Positions 37,279-48,912 of a stretch of DNA of 64,000 nt are shown one piece after another. The stretch is from Pseudorasbora parva (Eukaryota; Chordata; Actinopteri; Cypriniformes; Gobionidae), in the NCBI RefSeq assembly GCF_024679245.1, contig NC_090188.1, positions 36,789,992-36,853,991 of the forward strand, in the 5' to 3' direction. The first letter of the stretch is position 1. The number at the start of each line of letters is the position of its first letter. The position numbers were made by a program, and so were the translations under genes. The notes beneath the pieces are model-generated. The model ran no database searches, was not told the origin of the DNA, and saw only the letters and a list, made by a program, of their open reading frames with translations.

Positions 37279-40200
37279 AGGAGAATCCTGGTCACGGTTG
37301 GAAAAGAGTTAAAAGAAGGTAAAGGTATTTTACAATTGCTCCCTTATGCCATTTCACTGCCTGGATAAAAGTGGGCAGAGTGAAGGAAGAGCACAGAGAC
37401 ATATTTCTCTTTTCCTCTGCTTTTGCGATTTTATTTTATCTCCTTCTCCCACCTCTTCTTACCTTTCATTCTCTCTCTCAATTTCTCACCGAGCGGAAGA
37501 CAGATCCTTCTCCATCGGTGCACAGCTTATACAAATCGATGACTTAATCTGTCGTAACAAACAAGTGAGCAGCGCCTTGCCTCTGTCTGCTTCCTTTTCC
37601 ACCACAGCTAAAACACTCCGCTGATAACAGAGAGAAAGAAAAATAAAAAAGCCCACAGACCAACGCTCTCTTCTTCTCCTAGCGATCCCACACTTTCTAT
37701 TAACGTCTGAATCTAATCTGATGAAATACGGCCATGTCTGGTTCAAGACGCATATTGCAGATGCCTCACACAGGGGAGTGATCCCCTGGCTGCACGCGGC
37801 AAATCTCCATGGGGACGACATGGATCAGCAGGTGCTCTCAATGCAGCTCCCATGCAGCCATGCATCCCTTATTGCGACAGGAAACACCATGCACTCAGCG
37901 CGGCAGGAAAAGGTCAAGATCCACTATCAGAGCTTAATGGAGAGAATCCTATTCAATAGTTGAGTACGTGCCAGGTCCTGGATAAAGTTAAGGCAAATAA
38001 GACAAATCTAAGAGGTTTTAAGTGTCTGAGGCCATTTACCCTTTGTTCATCACCTTGGGAAATCAATGACAACAAAGACACCGGCTCTTTAAAAGGGTTT
38101 TGGATTTGGTGCACAGGACATGCTAGCTCTATTAAACAATGTATGCACTTACGCATGATGGTATACAGTAAAATAATTTTTATTTATCTCCTCTCCAAGA
38201 CAGCACGGTTGATGATAGGCTATAAAATGCTTGCCCTGTTTTTCCTGTTTTGGCCCACCTTGCCTGCAAAGAAGTCAGTCTAGGTGATACTGATGCAGAA
38301 ATTTGTGCATGTTAACTTTTTTTCAGACACATTTCCAGACAATTACGCTGTTAAAAAAAAAGCCCCATCAAGAGGCCTGAGGGTAGTGCCGTTTTCTCCT
38401 GAAGAACTGTTTGTCCCCAGATGAAAAGCACAATGAGTTCAGAGCAGCACGCATGGCTGAGATTACAAGTAGGAGGAACCGAATTGATAAATTAGTTCAG
38501 CAAACGTGCAAACTGATTACCGCGTCTCTGCTGCCATATAATCCATCAGGCATACACTGGCGCACATGCACACACAAATAGAGTGAGCCAAGAGTATCTG
38601 GGACAGACTGCTAGAGCTCTGCTCTGTGGGGGAATGCTCTGCAGTGGCTGTAAGTAAAAGGTATTGAGCTGGTGACTGCAGGCGGAAAGATCCCTGAGTA
38701 CTGACGATTACAGCATAGCTAGGGTAAATCAGCAAATCCTAGTCTGAATCTCCACACATAGCGCCATCTAAAATCATCAATGGACCTTTACCTCTTGGCA
38801 AGACCATAGTTAAACTCTGGCCAACAGTACTCCTCAGATTGAGATGCATTAAAGAACAGAGCATGCTGGACCGACACCCAAAGTTTCAAACTGGCAATGT
38901 AGAAAGTAGACTTGTATAGACATCCAAATGTGACTGTCCTTATGTTACCTCAGGTTGTATTCTCTGCCCTTCCCAGCTCTGGCAGTTGCGGATCAAGCAC
39001 CTACCGTAATCCCTGATTAACAGCCTCTCTAAATGCCCCATAAGTCCATCCCAATGACGACCGAACTAACACTACTATATTCTGAGTGATTAGTTGATAT
39101 CTAAATGGAATGTACCAGGCTTTAGATATGTATACTGTATTTCCAAAAATAGGCTACTGAATTTATTTGACAGACAGACTGCGCAGGACGTGCTGAATAT
39201 AGGAGCACCTTGTACCACACCTGAGCATTTTAGCGGGATTACACAGAAACTAGAATTGAGAGACAGACAATACGGTTCGGAACGTTAAGGCCATGGTTGG
39301 TATGCAGACAGGAGACCATGCAGGCCTAGCATGATCTCACACTCAACAGTAGTTAGCGGCTAATCCTTCACAAGTAGCTGATAATGAAATCCAATACTGT
39401 TATGATATAGCAGGCCATAGTAAAACTTTCTCTAACTGACAACATAATGAAAGTGCCTTAGAGTGCGTGTTAACAAGCCGGACGGGTTAAATTCAGTGAG
39501 GCCCACCTGTGTACTAGTGGAAAACAGTGTACATGAATACTGTCTTCTCCAATGACGTTGCTGCAACAGTGGCGGGCCCTGTGGGCATTATAAATTTGTC
39601 AGGTTCTTGAGAGCAGCGAGGAAGACTTAGGGACAGCTCTCATCTGGACCAGCTATGCTTCAACAGTTCAGAGGTTACATGGAGTAAAACTTAACTGCCA
39701 TTCAGGGACATTACAGGGGAAGGGAGCCAACCGACTGCATCAGGACACAGAAAGAGAGAGTGGTGTCAATTAAGCTGTCTTTGTTCCAAAGCCTCAGCCC
39801 AAAGGTACAGCTGATGTTGGGGACGCGGTGTTGGGCTTGGGTAGAAAAAGGTCTACGGATGTGGTGCTCATCAATCAAGAGCACAGATGGCCTGTGAATG
39901 GCTGTGTCAGCAGTGACAGAGCAGCGTCCATCCACCTCTCCATGCACCATGTGGAGTCTGCCAATTCGATCCATTCTGCCCATGACACACCAATGCCTTT
40001 TACGCTGTCACCCTCGAAGCCTTGCCAATGATGGATATACAGTCTTTTTCCACCCTCTCTCTCTTTCCCTCTCTAGGGGTGAGGGGTGGGGGGGCAGAGG
40101 GCTGTCTATCCACAAAGACCAGCCCCAAAGAGTTGCCTGCCCCACATCCCAGGGGCCTGTCAGTGGGGTAATTGATGATGTTTTCATTACAAGATGTGGG

Positions 40201-40668
40201 AGCAGGGGGGCGCATCCTGCCTCAATGGGCAGCCACAGCCCCAAGATTGACTCAGCTGCCTCTTCTTTGACACCAACTTTTATAAAAAGCATCAAGTCAT
40301 TGCTTCCAAATGTCTCACAAACACAAATAAACATGTATCTTCTCTCTCAAACAAAAGCACCACAGAGACCAAAAAAGCTACAACAGCTGAGGTATAGACC
40401 CAGTTGGCTGAAAGACACGTAGTAAAACAGCAAAGACACAGTTCAGAAGAACAAAGTACAGATGGAGTGAAGAAAGAAGCATTTTCTTTCTAAGATCCAC
40501 AGTGCTTGATCCTCACTGTCTGAAGAATTCCTTGAAGCTATTTCAATTTTGTGGCGCCTCAAGTACTCATTGCTACTTAGATGAAATTAAGAAATAACCA
40601 GCAACCTTAGGCTGCTAAATTCAATTTGCAAATATTAATCTGCATGGACTTTTTGCTCTGGTTAAAAA

Positions 40669-40703
40669 TGAATGAACAAATGAATGAATAAATGAATGAA
40701 TGT
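40669..40703. repeat. (TGAA)n microsatellite
   Basis: Imperfect tetranucleotide TGAA/TAAA tract of about 35 bp. Confidence 0.9.
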
Positions 40704-41510
40704 AAATAAAAATATACATGACTGGCTGCGGTCATTTGATTTGTGTAAGCGCATGGCTGTCTTGAGGTTTGGCCTTGTATGGTAAGGGTGAGAGAAAATT
40801 TGAGAGTAGGGCTCCCCACCAGGCCAAAAGCGGAGTGCCACACTGGGGTTGCCATGGGTGACCAGTGCGGTGACATGACAATAAACAACCATGGACTAAT
40901 GGCATCTAAGGGCTGGTTGACCTCTGACCTCTAATGGATGTGGTCGCTTTTTTGACAAGCCCATTCAGAGTGGGCTTTTGGTTAACTGTTGCCATGCCTA
41001 AAGTTTGTTTACAAGGATGTCACTTTTCTTGACAAAGAGGAGCCAGCCAGGAGCCTTACTTGCAATAATGTTTTAAGGCGATACAAAATAGATTGTGTGA
41101 TGTTATTAAGACAGGCAACTCTCAGGGTGTTTATTTTTCTTGATGACAATACAAATGCTTGTTACTGCTGTATCTTCATGTTCTTGAACACTTCCATGAT
41201 GGTAAGTTCAGGGTATTCCCCATGGCATATTTTGTAAGGGCACATTGCAAAAATGTACATTTTCAAAATTATATATTGTCTAGAATTATTTTTATGTTTG
41301 ATAATCAATTTTATATTCGGAAACTTTTATCTCTCAACTTTTCACTGAGGTTATAAAACTTATAAAACAGGCTGTGTTGATAACTAAAGGTGGTCAAGGC
41401 AGAATATCATCTGGTCCAAACCCTTCTGATGAAATCTGTTAGGGAACCCAGTTGCTATGGCGATATGAGTGGCAGGTCTTGCTGTTTGAACAATGTCAAC
41501 ACACAGCACC

Positions 41511-41520
41511 CTGTCAATCA
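41511..41520 (-). promoter_or_regulatory. second perfect PBX-MEIS/PREP decamer TGATTGACAG
   Basis: The plus strand reads CTGTCAATCA, the exact reverse complement of the decamer. Nearby are GCTGATAATTATGAATAA and TTGCTATGGCGATATGAG, giving an enhancer-like setting. It lies 8.7 kb from the other perfect site, in the same intron. Confidence 0.5.
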
Positions 41521-42539
41521 TTTCACAGACAACTTTAAGGATGGTATCTAATGCTGATAATTATGAATAAGATGGTACTTTTCTCATTCTGTTTTTAAAA
41601 ACTGTAGATCTGTGTATGTAAGATTGTGGCTAATTTGGTACAGCAATCACTTTCAAATACTGTAAAGCAGTGTATCTCCTCTCCCCCTCCCCCCTGACTT
41701 GAGGTTGCCAGATAGGCAGCAGGATCCACCAGGAACATTTGTAGCTGCAGCTGTGGTCACTAGAGCAGAGCTGGCAACCCGGATGCCGAAACACTACTGA
41801 CTTTGTGATTGGTAGATAGGTGGAGGGCGAAAGCACATGTCAACATCAACACCAGTTGAGGGCAGCAACAACAACTTTTAAATGACAATATCCTGGCCGG
41901 ACTACCGTTGTCAGTGATTTAAGTATTTGAAATGATCTTATTATTATTAATTATTATTTCTTAATGTCTAGTCACATATCAGGGCCATTTTATGATTAAT
42001 TGAAAAACATTTCTTACATACATTTCCTTTAACACTCATATTTTCATCTTCCCTGCACAAGTTCCTAAGTTTCCCTAATTTATGAGACAATGCTTGCCTA
42101 TCATTGATGGAAAAGGCCTTCCTTGTTTTCACCATTATACAGACTCGCTGGCTCAAAACACAGGTAAAAAAAGAAGCAGAAATAAGCAATCGCATATGTA
42201 TGCAGATGAATATGTAAAATAACATGATTAACAGCATTAAACAGCATATAAATCAAAACGCCTGAATGAAATTTTATTTGTGTTTGTTTGTTTAAAACCA
42301 TAGACTGTTCTTTTTGTTGATATATAACATGTTCAGATATTCATACAACAATAAATTCTGGGGGCCATGAGACATGTAAGTGCAAATCTTATCTTGACTT
42401 AGTGAATAAAAATGTACATGTAGGAAAAATCACTGTGTTGTGCCAAATGTATGACTTTTTCTTTTTGAAGTAAAACCGAGAACCGAGAAGCCCAGCCTTT
42501 TGAAAACCCCTCTGTGCTTTCCACACACTACTTTTTGAG

Positions 42540-43250
42540 GAGGTCATATGCTGAACATCTGTAATTTTGCCCAGGAAATCATCAGCAGGCCAATTCAAAC
42601 CCTGACTCCAGCCTCCAAGTATGGGGCAACAAATTCACCCCAACTCCCCGAAGAGGGGACAGCCTGTTTCCCCTCCTGCTGGTCCAAGCAGCTCAGGGCC
42701 CTCTGCACGATTCAGTCCATCGAGTGCAGAAATGAGTTATAGCGTTTTTCACACCTGGTTCTGCTCAAGATGCAGCACAGTTGAGGTTTGGCAAAATGTC
42801 CTCGCAGTGAGTAAGAGAAAAAACAAGAATGTTGCCTCCACCAGAATTGTTACATGTGTGTGAAGAGGGTGCTAAATTGGAGCCTAATTGCATTAAAAGC
42901 GATTATGCCTTCCAGTTTCATTTTGAACACAAAACACCACGTAAAAAGGGGGCGGGGAGGGGGGAACGAGCGATTGCACATTGTGCTGTGGTTTGCTTTT
43001 TACGAGCTGTGATGGAGGCTCACTCCCGCTCTCCGGTTCTGTGTACAAACAGGACGAAGCCTGTCGTGCCAGCCTAATATTCAGCTGTTCCTGGATCAGT
43101 CCTTATCGCGGCTGCGTAGCAACAATCTGAAGCCTGGCTTTCATCTAATTACTCTATCACATAATTTTGCAAATTGCCCTTTCACTGGGGAGCTGAGTGC
43201 AAAAACATAAGCACAGCGGGATTTGGGGCAATGGCTTCCATTTATTACTC
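42540..43250. promoter_or_regulatory. candidate conserved regulatory block in intron 8
   Basis: Unique low-repeat sequence with CATCTAATTACTCTATCAC, GCCTAATTGCATTAAAAGCG and ATTATGCCTTCC motifs and no coding potential. Its balanced composition contrasts with flanking AT-rich DNA. Selection on it has not been shown. Confidence 0.35.
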
Positions 43251-44681
43251 ATTTCTTGTTAAATTAAACAAGAAAATACTGTTTGTGAGATAGAGGGTGA
43301 AAATCAGGAGGGAACAAGGAATGGGAAGGAGGGGGGCAAAGAGTCCAATTTCACGGCCACGGGAACAGGAAAGCTGCTCAGTGCACCCAGCATTCCTCTC
43401 CAGGATGCCTGGCACAATCACACTATCTTTGTTCAGATAAAATAACAAAAACTAACAACGGTTAAAGCAGGAAAAATAACAGCAGTTTAGGGCCTCTTGT
43501 CTTTGTTTTTTTGTTTTTTACTTCGCCACAAAGTTTATTGGAATGTGTTCACGCCAGCTTTACAGCATGCTAAAACACTCGTGAGTGAGGAGTAATTAGC
43601 TAGCATCTCTCTCTCTCTCTTTCTCCATGCTATTCTCAGACCTCCAAAACTCCCTCTTCCACTCGCCCCGCACGCCGGCTAATAACTGGGAACTGAAAAC
43701 AACTGATTAAAGAGCAGCTTTAGGGTGTAGCTACCCCATAAGCCTTCACCGTCTCCTCTGTATCATTCTTCGTTCCGCTTATTGTTTTCCTCTCCTCCTC
43801 TTCTACCGAATGGCTCATCAGAATAATCTTGTACTGCCACCCACTTCACACTTCCGTCTCAGCACAATGGCTTTACTGGTTGATTCATGTGACATGCAGA
43901 GAGCACATTCTTTCTGCGGTTGGTCCGTGAACTGTGCAACAAACATGTAATCTATATTTCTCTAAGACAGAAGGCTATCATCTGTGTGTGTTGTTTGAGC
44001 CGCTTGCTAATTGCTGCTGTCTTTATCTCCAAGGGCCAGACCTGAGGACTGTTCCTTCGCACATTGATTCAGAGGAAAAGGGACATCAAAACTACCTCTT
44101 ACATCAATCCTGGGCTCTCACACTTTCTCCTACATCTCTGTGGCCCCAGTTGAGACTTCCTGACATCCTTTGAGTAAAAGCCAGTTGGAAACGGAAGGCG
44201 AGACGGCTGCATTGTCCGTAAGATCAGTCATCCGTTCCTCACGTGCTGCGTGTTGTTTTGTTCTCCATACAAATGCTGAGCTGTCAGAGTGAAGCACTCG
44301 AAGCAGGGAGTGAAACGAGTCTAATTTCTCATGTTTGCCGTAAGGAGTGCTGTACACTCCTATATATGTCGGAGTCCGAAAGTGTTTTGATCTCACCAAA
44401 GCAACCCTCATTGTCTCTATATTAAAGTCAACTTCCTTGCTCCCTCTATCTGTCTCCTAATCTATCCCCTTTTTTCTCACTCTTAGCAGGAATTCTGATG
44501 CCACGTCATTGGTTTCTTTACCTTCTTTCATCTCAAGCACTGTTTTGCTCTCTCTCTATTGAGCATTTACGGTGATTTTCAGTTAATTGGAGACTGATAC
44601 AATTTGATACTTAAGTCAAGTATGAAATGACTACTAGTAATCTCTGTCATTTCATTCAAAAGTGTCTCACAATCACAATGC

Positions 44682-44752
44682 AAGGCTGTTAGGGGTGTTT
44701 GCTAAGTGTCCTAAGTAGTTGCTAGAGCACTGCTAAGTGCTGGCTAGGGTGA
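44682..44752. repeat. short GTTGCTAGG-type repeat
   Basis: Degenerate direct copies of a GCTAAGTGC/TTGCTAGAGC word, resembling a dispersed minisatellite common in fish. Confidence 0.5.
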
Positions 44753-44796
44753 CAAATTGTAAGTCTGATTGATTCAATGTAATAACACATCTTACC

Positions 44797-45320
44797 TTAA
44801 AGGATTAGTTCAAAATAAAAATGTCCTGATATTTTACTCACCCTCATCTCATACAAGATGTTCATGTTTTTTCTTTCTTCAGCTGCAATTCATTTTTTTA
44901 AGGTGTTATCTTAAGGTGTATCGGGGGGCGGTACATCAGTCTACATCTAGTGTGACATTTTCACTGTAATAGCGCAATCACTGGCACACTGAAGAGCAGC
45001 GCAAGATGAGCAATTTAGGTTAAAAAGTACATTCATATTTTTTTTTTTACAATTTTTTTTTTTTTTTTTTATGACCGATCTCTTCACTTGAATCTTCGAG
45101 CCCTTCGAAGCCCTTCGAACCTTTGTAGCCCATTGAAACTGTATTGATTTGGACCTTCAACATTTTGGATGTCATGGAAGTCAATGGTGTGGAGAAAAAT
45201 CCTGGAATGTTTTCCTCAGAAATACTTAATAAAAAAGAAAGAAAGACATGAACAACTTGGTTGAGATGGGGGAGTGTCAAATATCAGGAATTTTCATTTT
45301 GAAGTGAACTAATCCTTTAA
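44797..45320. mobile_element. non-autonomous DNA element with 16-bp perfect inverted ends
   Basis: The left end TTAAAGGATTAGTTCA (44797-44812) and the right end TGAACTAATCCTTTAA (45305-45320) are exact reverse complements. They enclose 524 bp that includes the ACTCACCCTCATCTC motif seen in abundant cyprinid elements. TTAA at both ends fits a TTAA target duplication. There is no transposase, only chance frames and poly-T tracts (45040-45070). Confidence 0.8.
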
Positions 45321-45994
45321 AGGGTTAGTTTAGCCCTCAAAAATAATTTGGTCATTATTTCCTCACCCTCATGTCGTTCTGTAAGACCTTTGTTCTTCTT
45401 CGGAACACAAATAAAGATATTTTTAATGAAATCCAAGAGCTCTTTGAACCCTCCATAGACAGAAATGTAGCACTTTCAAGGCCCAGAAAGGTATAAAGCG
45501 ACGAGAATAACTTTTGTGAGCAAAAAACAACAAAAATATTGACTTTATTCAACAATTTCTTCACGTCTGTGTCAGTCTCCTACACAGTTTACATTAGCCA
45601 GCTCCTGCGTAAGCATCACATGCATGCGTCGAGGTGCTCACATGAACACCATCGGCCAATGGTAAGCCGGCGTGCTGGGGTAGCACTGATGTAACTCGGA
45701 AGCACCAGACTTTATTTACTACGCCAACAGTTTAGGAGACTGACACAGACTTTAAGAAATTGTTAAATAAAGTCGCTATTTTTGCAGTTTTTTTGCACAC
45801 AAAAAGTATCCTCGTGGCTTCATAAAATTAAGGTTGAACCAACAATGTCTTTCCTACCTTTCAGGGCCTTTAAAGTGGTAATGAAATTGCTGTCTATGAA
45901 GGGGTCAGAAACCTCTCGGATTTCATCAGAAATACTTTAATATGTGTTCTGAACGAAGGTCTTACAGGTTTGGAACAACATGAGGGTGAGTGAT

Positions 45995-46520
45995 AGCCTG
46001 ACAAGCCAGACCCACATCAAGATGTTTGGTCTGGAAACTCACCATAGACAGGGCTAAATCCGAGGGGCGGGATAAACAGTTGTCTTTTTAAACTCCCTCT
46101 GCACGTGATAGGATAGCGCTACACCAACCAGAGCAATGAAGGTGAAACAGAGCTCGTTGACAGATTAAACATTTGCCGTATCCGGTCGGCAAAACTCCGA
46201 ACACATCTTCCCTTTTTAAGAATGACTTCAGTGCCGTTCTTTGTTCTTTTCTCAGAGAAAAGCTTAACTCCAAGTCTTCCAGAGTCGCGGTCAAAGCTGA
46301 TTCGAAAGACCGCCGTTCGCCAGTTTCTATGTTTACTAGAAGCACGCAAGCGCAACTCGGCCGTCATCATTATGGCCCCGCCCACCGACTCTATACACGA
46401 TGTGATTGGCCCGGCAAGAGTTTAGCGTTTACAGCTCAGAAGGGTATTGAGAGTTGCTAGTCGACACTTGCGGGCAGATTAAATTTGCTGCCGCTAGGGT
46501 GCATCTAGATTTCTAGGCTA
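45995..46520 (-). mobile_element. nested transposon insertion flanked by GGTGAGTGAT direct repeats
   Basis: The insert starts TAGCCTGACAAGCCAGACCC and ends TTTCTAGGCTA, with 6-bp matching inverted tips (TAGCCT/AGGCTA). GGTGAGTGAT occurs on both sides (45985-45994 and 46521-46530), which fits a target duplication of 8 to 10 bp; one base of the tip overlaps it. On the minus strand the insert carries a piece of a RecQ-like helicase gene, so it probably derives from a larger element. Confidence 0.7.
46155..46345 (-). pseudogene. RecQ-like helicase fragment carried by a transposon
   Basis: The frame reads ...LSFSLRKEQRTALKSFLK and then REDVFGVLPTGYGKCLICQ, the start of a RecQ-family helicase domain. 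A Q-motif-like segment leads to a Walker A box (PTGYGK, 46172-46189). The residue after Lys is Cys where the family has Ser or Thr, and the following motif is also altered. Homology stops after about 63 residues and the DEAH-type and later motifs are missing. This is a non-functional remnant. The nested position in a repetitive element indicates copies elsewhere in the genome. Confidence 0.65.
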
Positions 46521-47868
46521 GGTGAGTGATTAATGATATGACGAATTTTACATTTTGGGTGAACTAACCCTTTAATACAAATCACAGAATTTAAGATACA
46601 GAGTAATGAACAACACAGGGCAAGTTATGCGGCGAAGTTACTTAGAGTAAGGTGTTTCCTGAGCAATAGTAAGAGTAGTATTCGAAGCCTAACCTGAACT
46701 GTACATCTAAAAGAAACGTTTTTTTTTTTTTTTCAGTTTTATAATACTACTACTAATAATAATAATAGATTTACTATTTACGAATCATTGTTACCATGCA
46801 GATGTCCTAAAAGAGAGGTTTTGTCAGATTTAGCACACTTCCAGGAGACAGTTTTATCCCTAAAGTATAGTTAAATACAAACACAAACACTTCAGACAGA
46901 ACAAGCTCTCAATGACACAATACTGTCCACCATAATAGTCAGCCAAGACAAACAGGAAACTAAACTTCCATCAGTCTGTAGTCTTGTGGATATTGCACAC
47001 TGTTGTTTGTGTGTACGTATGTGTGTGCTTGTGTGAACTGGCAAATGGCTTTCTTTTCACACACCTTTCTCCTGGGGCCGCTAAAGGTGGTAGTTGATGG
47101 GGGGTTTGAGTGTGTGTATGTGTGTGTGCTTGGGGCAGGTGAAGTTCTGGGGTGCTCAGGCATAGTTTCTGTGCCACAGATGTAAGAATAGGGGGGTGGG
47201 GAGCATGTGGGGGCTTTTGGCACTGATCAAATGGGCTCCCTTTTGACTCCAGCTTGGTTAGAAACACATTTCCTTTCAACGCCTAAAAATGCATGCTGCT
47301 GGCCATAATAGCTACTTCAGTCATAAAGTGGAACACAAACAAGTGAAGGCTTAAGTAATATGTTTATTGAAAATACACCTACGTGAACATTTCACTGTCT
47401 TTAATTAAAGAGACATTATTATTATGAGTTGTGCAAGAGTGTACATGGGTGTGTATGTGTGTGTGTGTGAGAGAGAGGCTGGCAGAGGTGTGTTAAGCCT
47501 GTGAGAAGGGTAGATATATGGAGATAAGTGGTGTCTTGACAGCACTCCGATTACTTTGTGGTAAATGAAATAGTGGAAGTGAAATCCATCAAAGCAAGAG
47601 GAAGAGCCAACCACATCAATGGCCTGTGCTGCTCTATCACTTCTCTACGGCAGGTGTGGACAGCCACAGTAAAGAGAACCAACCACCAGCCCTAAAAACA
47701 CGTTCAACTAACCAGCTATCCCAGTTTCCATCATGTAACCTAGGCGCACAGTGGCTCCGAAAAGTGTTACACTACTTGGTTTGATAATTTACTACAAATA
47801 CTTCTACATTTTGCTAAAAGTATTTGTACTTTTCTTCTTTTTGATATGTATATTACATTTCATATATG

Positions 47869-48270
47869 TGACCCTGGACCACAAAACCAGTCATAAGTCG
47901 CTCGGGTATATTAATATACAATTTATTGGGTCAAAATTATTGACTTTCCTTTTATGGCACAAATCATTAGGATATTAAGTAAAGATCATGGCCCATGAAG
48001 ATATTTAGTAAATTTCCTACCGTAAAATATATCAAAAATGTTTTATTAATTGCAATATGCGCTGCTAAGGGCTTCATTTAGACAACTTTAAAGGCCATTT
48101 CCTCAATATTTTGATTTTTTTGCACCCTCAGATTCCAAATTTTCAAATAGTTGTATCTCGGCCAAATAACCTAACAAACCACACATCAATGGAAAGTTTA
48201 TTTATCCAGCTTTCAGGTGATGTATGAATCTCTTTTTTACCCTTATGACTGGTTTTGTGGTCCAGGGTCA
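47869..48270. mobile_element. 402-bp MITE-like element with perfect 29-bp inverted ends
   Basis: The left end starts TGACCCTGGACCACAAAACC and extends to 47897. The right end, 48242-48270, is its exact reverse complement over 29 bp. The interior has text I recognise from a very abundant cyprinid repeat (ATTAGGATATTAAGTAAAG, GTTGTATCTCGGCCAAATA). It has no coding capacity. The perfect ends suggest recent insertion. It lies 450 bp downstream of meis1 exon 8 in the transcript direction. Confidence 0.88.
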
Positions 48271-48591
48271 TTTAGGGTTACATATAGAGAGAATTTTTTA
48301 ACTTTAAGCCTGGCAAACTCCTAAAGTTCATTTTTTGACACTTTCTTATATAATGTAATGACATCTAGACATCTTTAACTGTTGCTTTATAGCCCAAATA
48401 TTTTGAAGCCACTGTATATGCCATAGCCATTTTTAATATGGATAATACACTGAGACACGCTGTACGGAGAACTCCTAAAATTCTCCACGAATAACAGTGA
48501 CGACTTCTGTATCCCCTATCTCTGCTATCTGTAGCTTGAGACTGTTTTTTATGTCTTGGCCTAAAACTTAGAGCATGTGTTGTTAAGGCTA

Positions 48592-48912
<321 letters not shown>

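Larger units (their letters stand above)
45317..46575. mobile_element. second TTAAAGGGTTAG-ended element, interrupted by nested insertion
   Basis: This begins TTAAAGGGTTAGTTTAGCCC and ends GGGTGAACTAACCCTTTAA, imperfect inverted ends shared with its neighbour. The body carries the text CTCACCCTCATGTCG, TCTTCGGAACACAAATAAAG and CAGTCTCCTACAC, typical of a very common cyprinid element. It abuts the preceding element, sharing a TTAA. It is split at about 45994/46521 by a younger insertion; without that insert it would be about 0.73 kb. Confidence 0.75.
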
